A stretch of DNA of 43,694 nt from Bradyrhizobium liaoningense (lineage in GTDB: Bacteria; Pseudomonadota; Alphaproteobacteria; Rhizobiales; Xanthobacteraceae), in assembly GCF_018130955.1 (NCBI RefSeq), contig NZ_JAFCJM010000058.1, forward strand, positions 1-43,694. The letters are read 5' to 3'. This document shows, in pieces, positions 34,627-43,268 of this stretch (its first letter is position 1; every line of letters begins with the position of its first letter). The notes beneath the pieces were generated by a model. It did no database searches. It saw only the letters and a list, made by a program, of their open reading frames with translations, and was not told the DNA's origin. The translations under genes were made by a program, and so were the position numbers.

Positions 34627-35814
34627 TTACCGCACTGCTTGCGCGTGCTGAGTATCAGCTGCGTCGGCCTCAGCCCAGGACTGCGGCTTGACCCTGTCGC
34701 CGGCCGCGAACTTCTGGAACCCTTCGACCACGACCTTGTCGCCGGCCTTCAGGCCGTCGGTGACGAACCAATAGCCATCCTGCACCTGGCCGGTGCGCAC
34801 CGGCTGCACGGCGATGCGGTTGTCGTCCTTGACGACGAACACCTCGCTGCCGCCGCCGCCATTGCGCTGGATCGCCTGCTGCGGCACCGCGATAGCGTCG
34901 GAATCGAGGCCCTGGTCGATGCGGACACGGACATACATGCCCGGCAGCAGTTCGCGCTTCGGGTTACGGAACTCGCCGCGCAGAGTCACTTGGCCCGTAT
35001 GGGCGTCGACCTTGGCCTCGGAGAACAGGAGCTTGCCGTTGAGCGAATAGAGCGAGTTGTCGTCGAGCACGAGGCGCACTTTTGCGGCATCGGCATCGAT
35101 GCGTTCGAGATCGCCGCTCTCGAAGGCGCGGCGGAGCTGATTCATCTCGTTCACCGACTGGGTGAAGTCGGCGTAGATCGGATCAAGTTGCTGGACGGTG
35201 GCGAGGTTGGTCTCGTTCTGCACGACCAGCGCGCCTTCGCTGACCAGCGCGGCGCCGACCACGCCGTCGATCGGCGCCCGCACGGTCGCGTAATCGAGAT
35301 TGAGCTTTGCGCGCGCGAGGTCCGCCTTGCGGCCCTCGACCTCGGCATGGGCCTGGCGCTCGCCCGCGACCGCCTTCTCGTTCTCGGCTTCGGGCGCGGC
35401 GCGCTGGCTGGTGAGCAGGGCGACGCGGCGCGCCTGCTGCTGGGCCTGCTGAAGCACGGCCTCGGCCTTGGCGACCGCGGCCTCGTTCGCCATCACCTCG
35501 ACTTCGAACGGACGCGGATCGATGCGATAGAGCGGCTCGCCGGCCTTGACCTCGCTGCCCTGGCGGAACAGGCGCTCGACCACGATCCCGGACACGCGCG
35601 GCCGCACATCGGCAACGCGCGTCGGCGCGATGCGGCCGGGCAATTCGCGCACCACGGCGCGCGGCTGCGGTTTGACGACGACGATGCTGACATCGGGCTC
35701 GGGGGCTTGCGCGGCTGATGTTGCGGAAATGGATTCGTCACAGCCCGCAAGGAGCGGCGCAAAGGCCGCGAGCATCACTGCGACGCATGCCAATCGCGCA
35801 CGAAGTCCTGACAT
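34627..35814 (-). CDS. RND efflux adaptor lipoprotein (membrane fusion protein)
   Basis: A 395-residue AcrA/MexA-type adaptor. A lipobox LLAGC puts the lipidated Cys at 25. The barrel-lipoyl part begins VVRELPGRIAPTRVADVRPRVSG, followed by the alpha-hairpin (AEAVLQQAQQQARRVALLTSQ), the second lipoyl half (NLDYATVRAPIDGVVG), and a C-terminal beta-barrel/MP domain. It bridges the inner-membrane pump to an outer-membrane channel. The start at 35814 is taken because the signal peptide starts there; the frame upstream to 36069 is not protein-like. Gene order adaptor-pump with a 6-nt gap is standard. Confidence 0.95.
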   Translation of the reverse strand: MSGLRARLACVAVMLAAFAPLLAGCDESISATSAAQAPEPDVSIVVVKPQPRAVVRELPGRIAPTRVADVRPRVSGIVVERLFRQGSEVKAGEPLYRIDPRPFEVEVMANEAAVAKAEAVLQQAQQQARRVALLTSQRAAPEAENEKAVAGERQAHAEVEGRKADLARAKLNLDYATVRAPIDGVVGAALVSEGALVVQNETNLATVQQLDPIYADFTQSVNEMNQLRRAFESGDLERIDADAAKVRLVLDDNSLYSLNGKLLFSEAKVDAHTGQVTLRGEFRNPKRELLPGMYVRVRIDQGLDSDAIAVPQQAIQRNGGGGSEVFVVKDDNRIAVQPVRTGQVQDGYWFVTDGLKAGDKVVVEGFQKFAAGDRVKPQSWAEADAADTQHAQAVR

Positions 35815-35990
35815 GGAGTGGATTGCCCCCGATGGTTGTTGCAAACAGAATAACACTCCCCACGGCATGCCTTTCCAGGCGATTCCGTGCGGCCCACAGC
35901 GCCAAAATAGGTCGGTACTATTGCGATGCAACGCGCAACGTGGGCGGCCCAATGTCACAGAAGCTATCGCACTGAGTGTAGGACCTTTTT

Positions 35991-36016
35991 CCGGACTCAC
36001 CGGATTGTGAGTCCGG
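35991..36016. promoter_or_regulatory. Perfect 10-bp inverted repeat upstream of the efflux operon
   Basis: CCGGACTCAC-CGGATT-GTGAGTCCGG lies about 180 nt upstream of the adaptor start, in the 318-nt gap between it and the GNAT gene. It has no adjoining T-run in either direction, so it is unlikely to be a terminator. A dimeric repressor operator is possible. The rest of the gap (35815-36132) shows no gene. Confidence 0.4.
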
Positions 36017-36132
36017 TTCCATCTGGGGTGCTGCGACAGAACAACGCAATTGGGAGAGCATGCCTTCATGAAGGCCGGCAGATGAATTCAGCTTCCGAGG
36101 ACGTTTATGAAACTCCTTCGGAGCATTTCTTC

Positions 36133-36582
36133 CTATTCGTTCATGAAACTCGGTTGGCGCATGTAGTAAATGTCCCACTCCGCTTCGTCCATCTGCTGGA
36201 AGCCGTGTCGTTGATAGAAGCGGTTCGATTCGCTGCCACGCAATGCACCTAGCCGGATAGACATGCGTTGCGAATCCGCTTCTGCGAATATCTGTCGAAG
36301 CACCGCTGCTCCGATTCCCTTTCCCTGATGTTCGGGCACGATGTACAGGTGGTCCAGATGCCAGTGGTCCGGCTGGGGACGAACCAAGACAAAGCCTACT
36401 CGGACACTATCGGCTTCGATGAAGCGGCACAGCACCGGGTCAAAGGACGCCAAGAAACGATCCCGCGCACGCTGTGGATCAAAGCGTCCGACACGCTCCA
36501 AGCTCTCGCGCATCGCGGCAATGCGAATGGCCACCAGAAGATCAGCGTCGGACTGCGTGGTGGGAGAGAAAGTCAGATTCAT
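36133..36582 (-). CDS. GNAT-family N-acetyltransferase
   Basis: A 149-residue GNAT protein. The acetyl-CoA pyrophosphate loop is visible in YIVPEHQGKGIGAAVLRQIF, preceded by the beta strand VGFVLVRP and followed by GSESNRFYQRHGFQQ, the usual motif B. The acceptor substrate cannot be predicted. Base composition is lower in GC than the surrounding genes, and its product is isolated from its neighbours by 140-300-nt gaps, so it may be a separate acquisition. It is transcribed in the same direction as the efflux operon downstream. Confidence 0.87.
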   Translation of the reverse strand: MNLTFSPTTQSDADLLVAIRIAAMRESLERVGRFDPQRARDRFLASFDPVLCRFIEADSVRVGFVLVRPQPDHWHLDHLYIVPEHQGKGIGAAVLRQIFAEADSQRMSIRLGALRGSESNRFYQRHGFQQMDEAEWDIYYMRQPSFMNE

Positions 36583-36722
36583 TGGAAAAGCCCGTCATGT
36601 CGCGCCCGTAGGGCATCGAGCATAGCGGCCCTCCCGATTCAGGTCGATCCGCTGGCCCGGACGCGTACCAGGAGCCTTTCGCGAAAAGTGAACAGCGTCT
36701 GGTGTCGCGCCAATCGGCGCCT

Positions 36723-37751
36723 CTAGCCCGCAGCCTTCATCCGGTAGTGGCTGACGCTCCACTCGGTTCCGTCGGCGTAGCCGAACAGGCCCGACGTGGC
36801 GAGGAAGAACCAGCGCCAGCGCCGCATCCATAGCGCGGTGTCGTTGCCATAGACCTCGCGCAAGGTGGCCTCGATGCGGTCGCGGCGCGCGTCGAAATTG
36901 GCGAGCCAGTCGTTTGCGGTGCGCTGGTAATGCGTGCCGCTCCAGCACCATTCCTTCTCGATCTCGAAGAGATCGGCATATTGCCGGACGAGATGATGGC
37001 TCGGCATCACGCCGCCGGTGAAGAAATGTTGCGCGATCCAGTCTTCGCGGTCGGCCCGGTCGAACAGATAGGAGCCGGCGCGATGGGTAAAAATGTGCAT
37101 GAAGAAGCGGCCGTCCGGATTGAGCCATGAACGCACGCGCGTCATCAGCTTGCGCCAGTTCATCATGTGCTCGAACATCTCCACCGACACGATGCGGTCG
37201 AACTGGCCGTCTGGCGCGAACACGTTCATGTCTGCGGTGACGACCCGCAGATTCTTCAGGCCGCGCAGCCGCGCCTCCTCCTCGACATAGTCGCGCTGCG
37301 AATGCGAGTTCGACACCGCGAGGATCTGCGCCTGCGGGAACAGCCGCGCCATCCACAGCGACAACGAGCCCCAGCCGCAGCCAAGCTCGAGAATGCTCTG
37401 CCCGTCGGCCAGGTCAGCGTGCTCGACGGTCTGGCGCAGCGCCTCCTCCTCGGCCTCCTGGAGCGTGGTCGCATCCGTCCGGTAGAAGCAGGACGAGTAT
37501 TTGCGGTTGGGACCGAGCACGTCGGCGAAGAAGGAAGCGGGCACCTCGTAGTGCTGGGTGTTGGCGTCATCGGCATGCTCGGCGATCGGCCGCAGCATCA
37601 TCGCGCCCGCGAAGGTGGCGTCACCGGCCGCACTGCCGGCCGACAGGCGCGTCGCGGTGCGCGAGCACAGACGCTGGATCGCCGCGCGGATCACCAGATC
37701 CGGCAACGGCACGCGTTCGGCAGTCCCGATGATCGTGGAGACGACGCTCAT
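36723..37751 (-). CDS. Cyclopropane-fatty-acid-synthase-like SAM methyltransferase
   Basis: A 342-residue methyltransferase of the CFA synthase family. The SAM-binding motif I is ILELGCGWGSLSLWMA (120-135). Upstream are NTQHYEVPASFF and KYSSCFY, in place of the HYDxGNDFF and YSCAYF of classical CFA synthase; EMFEHMMNW and the C-terminal RRWRWFFLA follow. It probably alkylates the double bond of a membrane acyl chain, but the altered N-terminal motif suggests a subgroup. The start at 37751 overlaps the stop of the DUF1295 gene by 4 nt (ATGA), so the two proteins are made together. Confidence 0.88.
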   Translation of the reverse strand: MSVVSTIIGTAERVPLPDLVIRAAIQRLCSRTATRLSAGSAAGDATFAGAMMLRPIAEHADDANTQHYEVPASFFADVLGPNRKYSSCFYRTDATTLQEAEEEALRQTVEHADLADGQSILELGCGWGSLSLWMARLFPQAQILAVSNSHSQRDYVEEEARLRGLKNLRVVTADMNVFAPDGQFDRIVSVEMFEHMMNWRKLMTRVRSWLNPDGRFFMHIFTHRAGSYLFDRADREDWIAQHFFTGGVMPSHHLVRQYADLFEIEKEWCWSGTHYQRTANDWLANFDARRDRIEATLREVYGNDTALWMRRWRWFFLATSGLFGYADGTEWSVSHYRMKAAG

Positions 37752-38572
37752 ACGGCTACTCCCTCCTTGGGTGGTAAGGTTCTGGGTGGCAAAGGAAAGA
37801 ACATGCTGGTTTGCGCCTGATAGGCGCGGTAGCGCTCGCCGCGCGAGCGCAGCATATGCGCCTCCAGCGGCGGGATGCCCGTCACGTGCACCAGGATCCA
37901 GTACATGAAGATTGGCGCCAGCCAGCTCGCCCAGCCCCAGGCATACCCGGCCGACAGCGCGATGACGGGATAGGCGAGCCAGGACAGCCATTCGAAGAAG
38001 TAGTTGGGGTGCCGCGACCAGCGCCACAGGCCGACATCGCAGACGCGGCCCTTGTTGGAGGGTTCGTGCCTGAAGCGCGCGAGCTGCGCGTCCGCCACCG
38101 CCTCACCAAAAATGCCGGTGAGCAGGATCGCAGCGCCCAAGAAATCCTGAACGCGCAAGGCGGGCTCTGGGACGTGCGCGGCGACGAAGATCGCAAACAC
38201 TGGCGGCACCGAGCCGAGCGCCTGGTTCTGCAGGAAGATGAACATCCGCCGCGGCGCATTGAGGCCCCACTCGCTGGCGAAGGCAGCATAACGCGGGTCG
38301 TCGGTGATGCCTGAGGTGCGGATCGCGATGTGGGTGCCGAGCCGGAGCGACCACAGCGCCACCAGGCTCGCGACCAGCCATTGCCGCGCATTGGGCCCCT
38401 CACCCGCGATCGGCCACAGGGCGCTGCCCGCGCCGACCAGGCCGACCGCGAAGGTCCAGATGGTGTCCACCCAGCCCGAATTGCCGGTCCGCTCCCGCAC
38501 GACCCAGGCGACCGCCATCAAGGCGGCCAGTGACACCGCGATCAAGGCGAGAGCACCGAGATACGTCGTCAT
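37748..38572 (-). CDS. DUF1295 (steroid 5-alpha-reductase-like) membrane protein
   Basis: A 274-residue multi-pass protein with about seven hydrophobic helices. The C-terminal hallmark RWSRHPNYFFEWLSWLAYP and the preceding FRHEPSNKGRVCDVGLW match DUF1295 and the related steroid/isoprenylcysteine reductase-methyltransferase fold. It is encoded 4 nt into overlap with the CFA-like methyltransferase. DUF1295 and CFA-like genes co-occur in proteobacterial lipid-modification clusters, so a joint action on unsaturated acyl chains is inferred. The start at 38572 begins the first helix (MTTYLGALALIAV). A divergent stator-like gene starts about 180 nt away. Confidence 0.85.
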   Translation of the reverse strand: MTTYLGALALIAVSLAALMAVAWVVRERTGNSGWVDTIWTFAVGLVGAGSALWPIAGEGPNARQWLVASLVALWSLRLGTHIAIRTSGITDDPRYAAFASEWGLNAPRRMFIFLQNQALGSVPPVFAIFVAAHVPEPALRVQDFLGAAILLTGIFGEAVADAQLARFRHEPSNKGRVCDVGLWRWSRHPNYFFEWLSWLAYPVIALSAGYAWGWASWLAPIFMYWILVHVTGIPPLEAHMLRSRGERYRAYQAQTSMFFPLPPRTLPPKEGVAV

Positions 38573-38748
38573 GCAAAAATTCCGACCTAAGCCTGTGAAA
38601 CGCCGAAGTTTTGCAAAATACGTAAGCTTCAAAAGCCCGGTTTCAGCTTTGGGTTCCCCGCCCTCCCGGGAATTCGGTAACCTCGCCGCTTTTTTCCGGC
38701 TGGCGCTGTGCCATAGTGCCAAAACGCCCGCCTGACGCTTCGCAATGG

Positions 38749-39774
38749 ATGATATCGGCCATGCCGCCTGGGACTTCGCCCCGCTCCACCATGGAGATCG
38801 AGCTCACAAAATTGTCGTCGCCCAGTGTGTTCCTGGTCCGGATGCTGGTCTTCCTGGTGCTCTGCTCGCTGGTGGGGGTGGTGCTCTACAAGCAGATCAT
38901 CGTCGCCTTCTTCGCCAATCCGGGCCTCAACGCCCTGATCGGGGGCGTGCTGTTCATCGGCATCATCCTGGCCTTCCGGCAGGTGATCCGGCTCTATCCC
39001 GAGGTCTCCTGGGTCAATAATTTCCGCATTGCCGATCCCGGCCTGGCGCCGGCCCGCCACCCAAAGCTGCTGGCGCCGATGGCGGCGATCCTCGGCGGCG
39101 AGCGCTCGGGACGGATGTCGATCTCGCAGACGACCATGCGGCACCTGCTCGATTCCATCGCGACCCGCCTCGATGAGGCCCGCGACATCTCGCGCTACAT
39201 GACGGGGCTGCTGGTCTTTCTCGGCCTGCTCGGCACGTTCTGGGGCCTGATCGAGACGGTCGGCTCGGTCGGCAAGGTGATCGACGGATTGAAGGTCGGC
39301 GGCGATGCCGGCGCGCTGTTCGACACACTGAAGGAAGGCCTCGCCGCCCCACTCGGCGGCATGGGCATTTCGTTCTCGAGCTCGCTGTTCGGCCTCGCCG
39401 GCTCGCTGATCCTCGGCTTCCTCGACCTGCAGTCGAGCCAGGCGCAAAACCGCTTCTACACCGACCTCGAGGACTGGCTCGCCACCACCGTGCGCGAATA
39501 TGGCCGCGGCGAGGCGACCGGTGGCGGGGCCGGCGTCGCCAGCGGCGAGCTGCAGGCGGCGGTCGAACGGCTGCGCGGGGTGCTCGAAGAGGGCAGCGCC
39601 AGCCGCGGCACGACGGCGGCGATGGCGAACCTTGCGGAAGCCATCCAGGCCCTGGTCCAGCACATGCGGACCGAGCAGCAGATGATCCGCGAATGGGCCG
39701 ACGGCCAGGGCGAGCAGAACCGGGAGATCCGGCGCCTGCTGGAGCGCCTCGCGCGCCAGCCCGAGAAGAGTTGA
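38749..39774 (+). CDS. MotA/TolQ/ExbB-like proton-channel protein
   Basis: About 341 residues with four membrane helices (roughly 27-48, 60-77, 152-172 and 205-226) and a C-terminal coiled coil ending in NREIRRLLERLARQPEKS. The pair around LLVFLGLLGTFWGLIETV and LAAPLGGMGISFSSSLFGLAGSL is the MotA/TolQ/ExbB channel signature. It should assemble as a pentamer around a dimer of the next gene product and pass protons to drive motion or force. Start choice is uncertain: GTG at 38716, ATG at 38749 and ATG at 38791 are all in frame. It is not the flagellar MotA, which has a different cytoplasmic loop. Confidence 0.87.
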   Translation: MISAMPPGTSPRSTMEIELTKLSSPSVFLVRMLVFLVLCSLVGVVLYKQIIVAFFANPGLNALIGGVLFIGIILAFRQVIRLYPEVSWVNNFRIADPGLAPARHPKLLAPMAAILGGERSGRMSISQTTMRHLLDSIATRLDEARDISRYMTGLLVFLGLLGTFWGLIETVGSVGKVIDGLKVGGDAGALFDTLKEGLAAPLGGMGISFSSSLFGLAGSLILGFLDLQSSQAQNRFYTDLEDWLATTVREYGRGEATGGGAGVASGELQAAVERLRGVLEEGSASRGTTAAMANLAEAIQALVQHMRTEQQMIREWADGQGEQNREIRRLLERLARQPEKS

Positions 39775-39798
39775 ACAGCTAGAATTTGAGAGGCCACC

Positions 39799-40827
39799 AT
39801 GGCTCTTGCCCGCACCCGCCGCAGCGATGGCCCCTTCAACTACTGGCCCGGATTCGTCGACGCGCTGTCGACGCTGGTGCTGTCGATCGTGTTCCTGCTC
39901 TCGGTGTTCCTGGTCGTGCAGTTCTTCCTGTCGCAGGAAGTCACCGGCAAGGACAAGGCACTGGAGGCGCTCAACGCCAGGATCGCGCAGCTCACCGAAA
40001 TGCTGTCGCTGGAAAAGCTCGGCAAGCTCTCGCTCGACGACCAGGTCTCGCAACTCAAGGCCGGACTCGTTACGGCTGAAAGCGAGCGCGACCGCCTGAA
40101 GGGCCTCTACGAAGGACTTGCGAGCGCCGGCAACGACGCGCAAGGCAAGGCAAGCGAGCTGAACAAGGCGCTGGATTCCGAGAAGGCGGTGTCGGCGCGG
40201 GCGCTGGCGCAGATCGAGGTGCTGAACCAGCAGATCAGCGCGCTGCGGCGGCAACTCGCAGCGCTGGAAGAGGCGCTCAATGCGTCGGAGAAGCGCGACA
40301 AGGAATCGCAGAGCCGGATCGCCGATCTGGGTTCTCGCCTCAATGTTGCTCTGGCGCAGCGGGTGCAGGAATTGTCGCGCTATCGCTCGGAGTTCTTCGG
40401 CCGCCTGCGCGCCATCCTCGGCAACCGGCCGGACATCCGCATCGTCGGCGACCGCTTCGTGTTCCAGTCCGAAGTGTTCTTCGACACGGGGCAGGCCACG
40501 CTGTTGCCCGAGGGCCGCGCCGAGCTCGACACGCTCGCCACCGCCCTGATCGAGCTCGACAAGAAGATCCCGGCCGAGATCGCCTGGGTGCTGCGCGTCG
40601 ACGGCCACACCGATGTCCGCCCCGTCACCGGCATAAACTTCAAGTCGAACTGGGACCTGTCGGCGGCGCGCGCGATCTCGGTGGTGCAGTACCTGGTCTC
40701 GCTCGGCGTGCCCGCGCAGCGCCTGGTCGCCGCCGGCTTTGGTGAATTCCAGCCGCTCGATACCGGCAACACCGAAGAAGCCTACAAGCGCAACCGCCGC
40801 ATCGAGCTGAAGCTGACGGAACGGTAG
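39799..40827 (+). CDS. MotB-like peptidoglycan-binding stator partner (OmpA C-terminal domain)
   Basis: A 342-residue protein: an N-terminal single helix (WPGFVDALSTLVLSIVFLLSVFL) carrying Asp21, the probable proton acceptor; a long coiled coil (about 50-195, for example ALEALNARIAQLTEMLSLEK); then an OmpA-type peptidoglycan-binding domain (about 220-340) with FDTGQATLLPEGRAELDTLA, LRVDGHTDVRP and YKRNRRIELKLTER. The helix-Asp plus OmpA layout is that of MotB and related stators. It follows its channel partner by 24 nt. No flagellar, Tol, Exb or Zorya genes are adjacent, so the driven structure is unknown. Confidence 0.9.
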   Translation: MALARTRRSDGPFNYWPGFVDALSTLVLSIVFLLSVFLVVQFFLSQEVTGKDKALEALNARIAQLTEMLSLEKLGKLSLDDQVSQLKAGLVTAESERDRLKGLYEGLASAGNDAQGKASELNKALDSEKAVSARALAQIEVLNQQISALRRQLAALEEALNASEKRDKESQSRIADLGSRLNVALAQRVQELSRYRSEFFGRLRAILGNRPDIRIVGDRFVFQSEVFFDTGQATLLPEGRAELDTLATALIELDKKIPAEIAWVLRVDGHTDVRPVTGINFKSNWDLSAARAISVVQYLVSLGVPAQRLVAAGFGEFQPLDTGNTEEAYKRNRRIELKLTER

Positions 40828-41270
40828 TGCCCCCAACCATCCGCCCCTACGCGGCTTCCGACGAGGCGGCTGCAATCGACGTCTGGCATCGCACCTGGCA
40901 GCAGGCCTATCCGCAGATCGATTTCGCGGCGCGGCTCGACTGGTGGCGCGAGCGCTGGCGCAAGGAGCTGGTGCCGAAGGCCGAGATCGCGGTCGCGGAG
41001 CTGGACGGCGCGCTGATCGGCTTCGTCACCATCGATGGCGAAGGCTATCTCGACCAGCTCGTGGTTTCGCCGGACCATTGGGGCTCCGACGCCGCGCGGC
41101 TGCTGGTGGACGAGGCAAAACGCCTCTCGCCCAGCGGCGTCACGCTGCTCGTCAACAAGGACAACGCCCGCGCCATCCGCTTCTACGAGCGCAACGGCTT
41201 TGTGCATGCGGGTGATGACGTCAATCCGACGTCGGGGCGGCCGGTGCTGAAGATGGCGTGGAAGCCGTAG
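40827..41270 (+). CDS. GNAT-family acetyltransferase coupled to the stator pair
   Basis: A 147-residue GNAT protein. LDQLVVSPDHWGSDAARLL stands at the acetyl-CoA loop in a degenerate form (the usual Q/R-x-x-G-x-G/A is DHWGSDA), and DNARAIRFYERNGF is motif B. The GTG start shares one base with the TAG stop of the MotB-like gene (TAGTG), so translation is coupled. Substrate is unknown. The gene converges on an ABC exporter gene with an 8-nt gap. Confidence 0.85.
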   Translation: MPPTIRPYAASDEAAAIDVWHRTWQQAYPQIDFAARLDWWRERWRKELVPKAEIAVAELDGALIGFVTIDGEGYLDQLVVSPDHWGSDAARLLVDEAKRLSPSGVTLLVNKDNARAIRFYERNGFVHAGDDVNPTSGRPVLKMAWKP

Positions 41271-41278
41271 CGGCGCCC

Positions 41279-43129
41279 TCACGCCCCCTCGAACTGCAGC
41301 CTTGCCAGCCGCGCATAGAGGCCGTTGGCCGCAACCAGCTCCGCATGCGTGCCCTGCTCGACGATTTTGCCCTGGTCCATCACCAGGATGCGGTCGCAGG
41401 AGAGAACCGTGGCGAGGCGGTGGGCGATCACGATAGTGGTGCGATGACTCATCAGCTCTTCCAGCGCGGTCTGCACCAGCGTCTCGCTTTCTGCATCCAG
41501 CGACGAGGTCGCCTCGTCGAGCAGCAGGAGCGGCGCGTCGCGCAAAATCGCCCGCGCGATCGCGATGCGCTGGCGCTGGCCGCCGGACAGCGTCACGCCG
41601 CGCTCGCCGAGCGGGGCTTCAAAACCTTCGGGCAGGCGGCGGATGAACTCGGCGGCGTGCGCGAGCTCGGCGGCGCGCTCGACCTCGGCATCGGTCGCAT
41701 CGGGCCGGCCAAAGCGGATGTTTTCGCGCGCGGTCGCGGCGAACACCACGGATTCCTGCGGCACCAGCGCGATGCGGGCGCGCAAGTCCCGCGGATCGAC
41801 TGACTTGACCGGAACGCCGTCGAGCGAGACCGCCCCCGTCTTCGGATCGTAGAAGCGCAACAGCAGATGGAACAGCGTGCTCTTGCCGGCGCCGGAGGGG
41901 CCGACGATCGCGAGCTTCTCGCCGGGGCGCACCGCGAGCGAGACGGCATCGAGCACGTTGACGTCGGGCCGCGCCGGATAGGCAAAACTCACCTTGTCAA
42001 AGCCGACCTCGCCGCGCGCAGGCGTCGGCAATGCAAGCGGCGCCGCCGGCGTGGTGATCTCGGGCTGCACGTGCAGAATCTCGAACAGCCGTTCGGCTGC
42101 GCCTGAAGCCGCCGAGACCTCGCCCCAGACTTCGCTGAGCTGGCCGAGCCCGGCGGCCGCAAACGCTGCGTAGAGCACGAACTGGCCGAGCCGGCCCGGA
42201 GTGATCGAGCCGATCAACACGTCATGCGAACCGATCCAGAGAATTGCGACCACGCTGGAGAACACGATGAAGATGATGATCGCGGTCAGCACCGCGCGCG
42301 CCTGCGTCGAGGTGCGCGCCGCTTCATAGGCCTGCTCGACCTCGCCGCCGAAACGGCGCTGCGCAAAGGCTTCGCTGGTATAGGCCTGCACGGTGCGGAT
42401 CGCACCGACCAGCTCGGAGGCATAGGCGGAAGCGTCGGCGAGCGTGTCCTGGGCGTTGCGCGACAGCCGCCGCACCCAGCGCCCGAACGCGACCAGCGGC
42501 AGCACGATCAGGGGAATGGCGAGCAGCACGAACCCGGACAGGCGCGGGCTCGTGATCACCATCATCGCCACCGCGCCGAAAAACATCATCAGATTGCGCA
42601 GCGCGATCGAGACGGAGGCGCCGACCGCGGATTTGATCTGCGTGGTGTCGGCGGTGAGCCGCGAGACCAGTTCGCCGCTGCGCGCGGAATCGAAGAATCT
42701 TGGCGACAGCGACAACAGATGGCTGAAGACGTCGCGCCTGAGATCGGCGACGATGCGCTCGCCGATCGTCATCACGAGGTAGTAACGCGCGGCGCTCGCC
42801 AGCGCGAGCACCGCGACGACCGCGATCATGACGGAGAAGTAGCTGTTGATCAGTTCGATGCCTTCCGGCGTCAGGCCGAAATCGATCATGCGGCGGACCG
42901 CGACCGGCACCAGCAGCGTCGTCAGCGCTGCGATCGTCAGCGCAACGAAGGCGAGCATGGCGCGGCCGCGATAGCGGGCGACATAGGGCGCAAGCGCGAG
43001 CAGCGGACGCAGCCGCGCCCGGCCTTTCGCCGGCTGCTCGATCAGTTCGGCTTCGATCGACGGGATTTCGGCGGGCTTGGTCGCGTCCTGGTCGCGAAAC
43101 CCTTCGTCAAGCCGTTCCACAGCGCTCAT
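41279..43129 (-). CDS. MsbA-type ABC exporter (fused half-transporter)
   Basis: A 616-residue half-transporter with an N-terminal six-helix membrane domain (from about ALAPYVARYRGRAMLAFVAL) and a C-terminal ATPase. Walker A is GPSGAGKST, the signature is LSGGQRQRIAIARAIL, and Walker B is LLLLDEATSSLD. It resembles bacterial ABCB-like lipid or drug exporters that work as homodimers. The substrate is not predictable. The start at 43129 (MSAVERLDEG) is preferred over an upstream start near 43189. It is divergent from rpmE, sharing the 202-nt gap between them. Confidence 0.93.
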   Translation of the reverse strand: MSAVERLDEGFRDQDATKPAEIPSIEAELIEQPAKGRARLRPLLALAPYVARYRGRAMLAFVALTIAALTTLLVPVAVRRMIDFGLTPEGIELINSYFSVMIAVVAVLALASAARYYLVMTIGERIVADLRRDVFSHLLSLSPRFFDSARSGELVSRLTADTTQIKSAVGASVSIALRNLMMFFGAVAMMVITSPRLSGFVLLAIPLIVLPLVAFGRWVRRLSRNAQDTLADASAYASELVGAIRTVQAYTSEAFAQRRFGGEVEQAYEAARTSTQARAVLTAIIIFIVFSSVVAILWIGSHDVLIGSITPGRLGQFVLYAAFAAAGLGQLSEVWGEVSAASGAAERLFEILHVQPEITTPAAPLALPTPARGEVGFDKVSFAYPARPDVNVLDAVSLAVRPGEKLAIVGPSGAGKSTLFHLLLRFYDPKTGAVSLDGVPVKSVDPRDLRARIALVPQESVVFAATARENIRFGRPDATDAEVERAAELAHAAEFIRRLPEGFEAPLGERGVTLSGGQRQRIAIARAILRDAPLLLLDEATSSLDAESETLVQTALEELMSHRTTIVIAHRLATVLSCDRILVMDQGKIVEQGTHAELVAANGLYARLARLQFEGA

Positions 43130-43239
43130 GAACTCCGACCCCAAAGGACTAGGTCCGAACCCAATAGGCCGGTGCAACATTAGTGGCAAATCCGGGATGT
43201 CCCTTAGGGGCTGCCCCGGTTTTAGCGGCCGCCAACGGC

Positions 43240-43268
43240 TTGTTTTGGGGGGCTTCGTGGGGTATAGA
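43240..43268 (+). promoter_or_regulatory. Sigma70-type promoter of rpmE
   Basis: TTGTTT (43240-43245), a 17-nt spacer and TATAGA (43263-43268) form a good housekeeping promoter. It predicts a leader of about 57 nt. The leader carries GGCGCC-GG-GGCGCC (43307-43320) directly before the ribosome-binding region GAGGAA, which could hide that site; this might be a translational control element. Confidence 0.55.

Noticed and set aside
31459..35718. A 1419-codon plus-strand open frame opposite the efflux operon
   Set aside because: It is fully antisense to two well-matched genes (RND pump and adaptor). Its protein is rich in Arg, His, Asp and Gly without domain-like blocks, a known artefact of GC-rich coding strands.
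35991..36016. Rho-independent terminator for the GNAT gene
   Set aside because: On the minus strand the stem is followed by A residues, and on the plus strand by TTCCATC, so there is no U-tract in either direction.
38749..40827. Flagellar motAB or tolQR
   Set aside because: The channel protein lacks the large cytoplasmic MotA loop, the partner is far longer than TolR and has an OmpA domain, and no flagellar or tol genes are adjacent.
38629..40875. A 748-codon minus-strand open frame opposite the stator pair
   Set aside because: It is antisense to two genes with clear channel and OmpA signatures, and its composition (Arg, His, Gln, Glu repeats) is that of a shadow frame.
38749..41270. Zorya-type anti-phage system
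   Set aside because: The MotA-like and OmpA-like genes recall ZorA and ZorB, but no ZorC, ZorD helicase or ZorE nuclease is present and the third gene is a GNAT. The channel coiled coil is also short.
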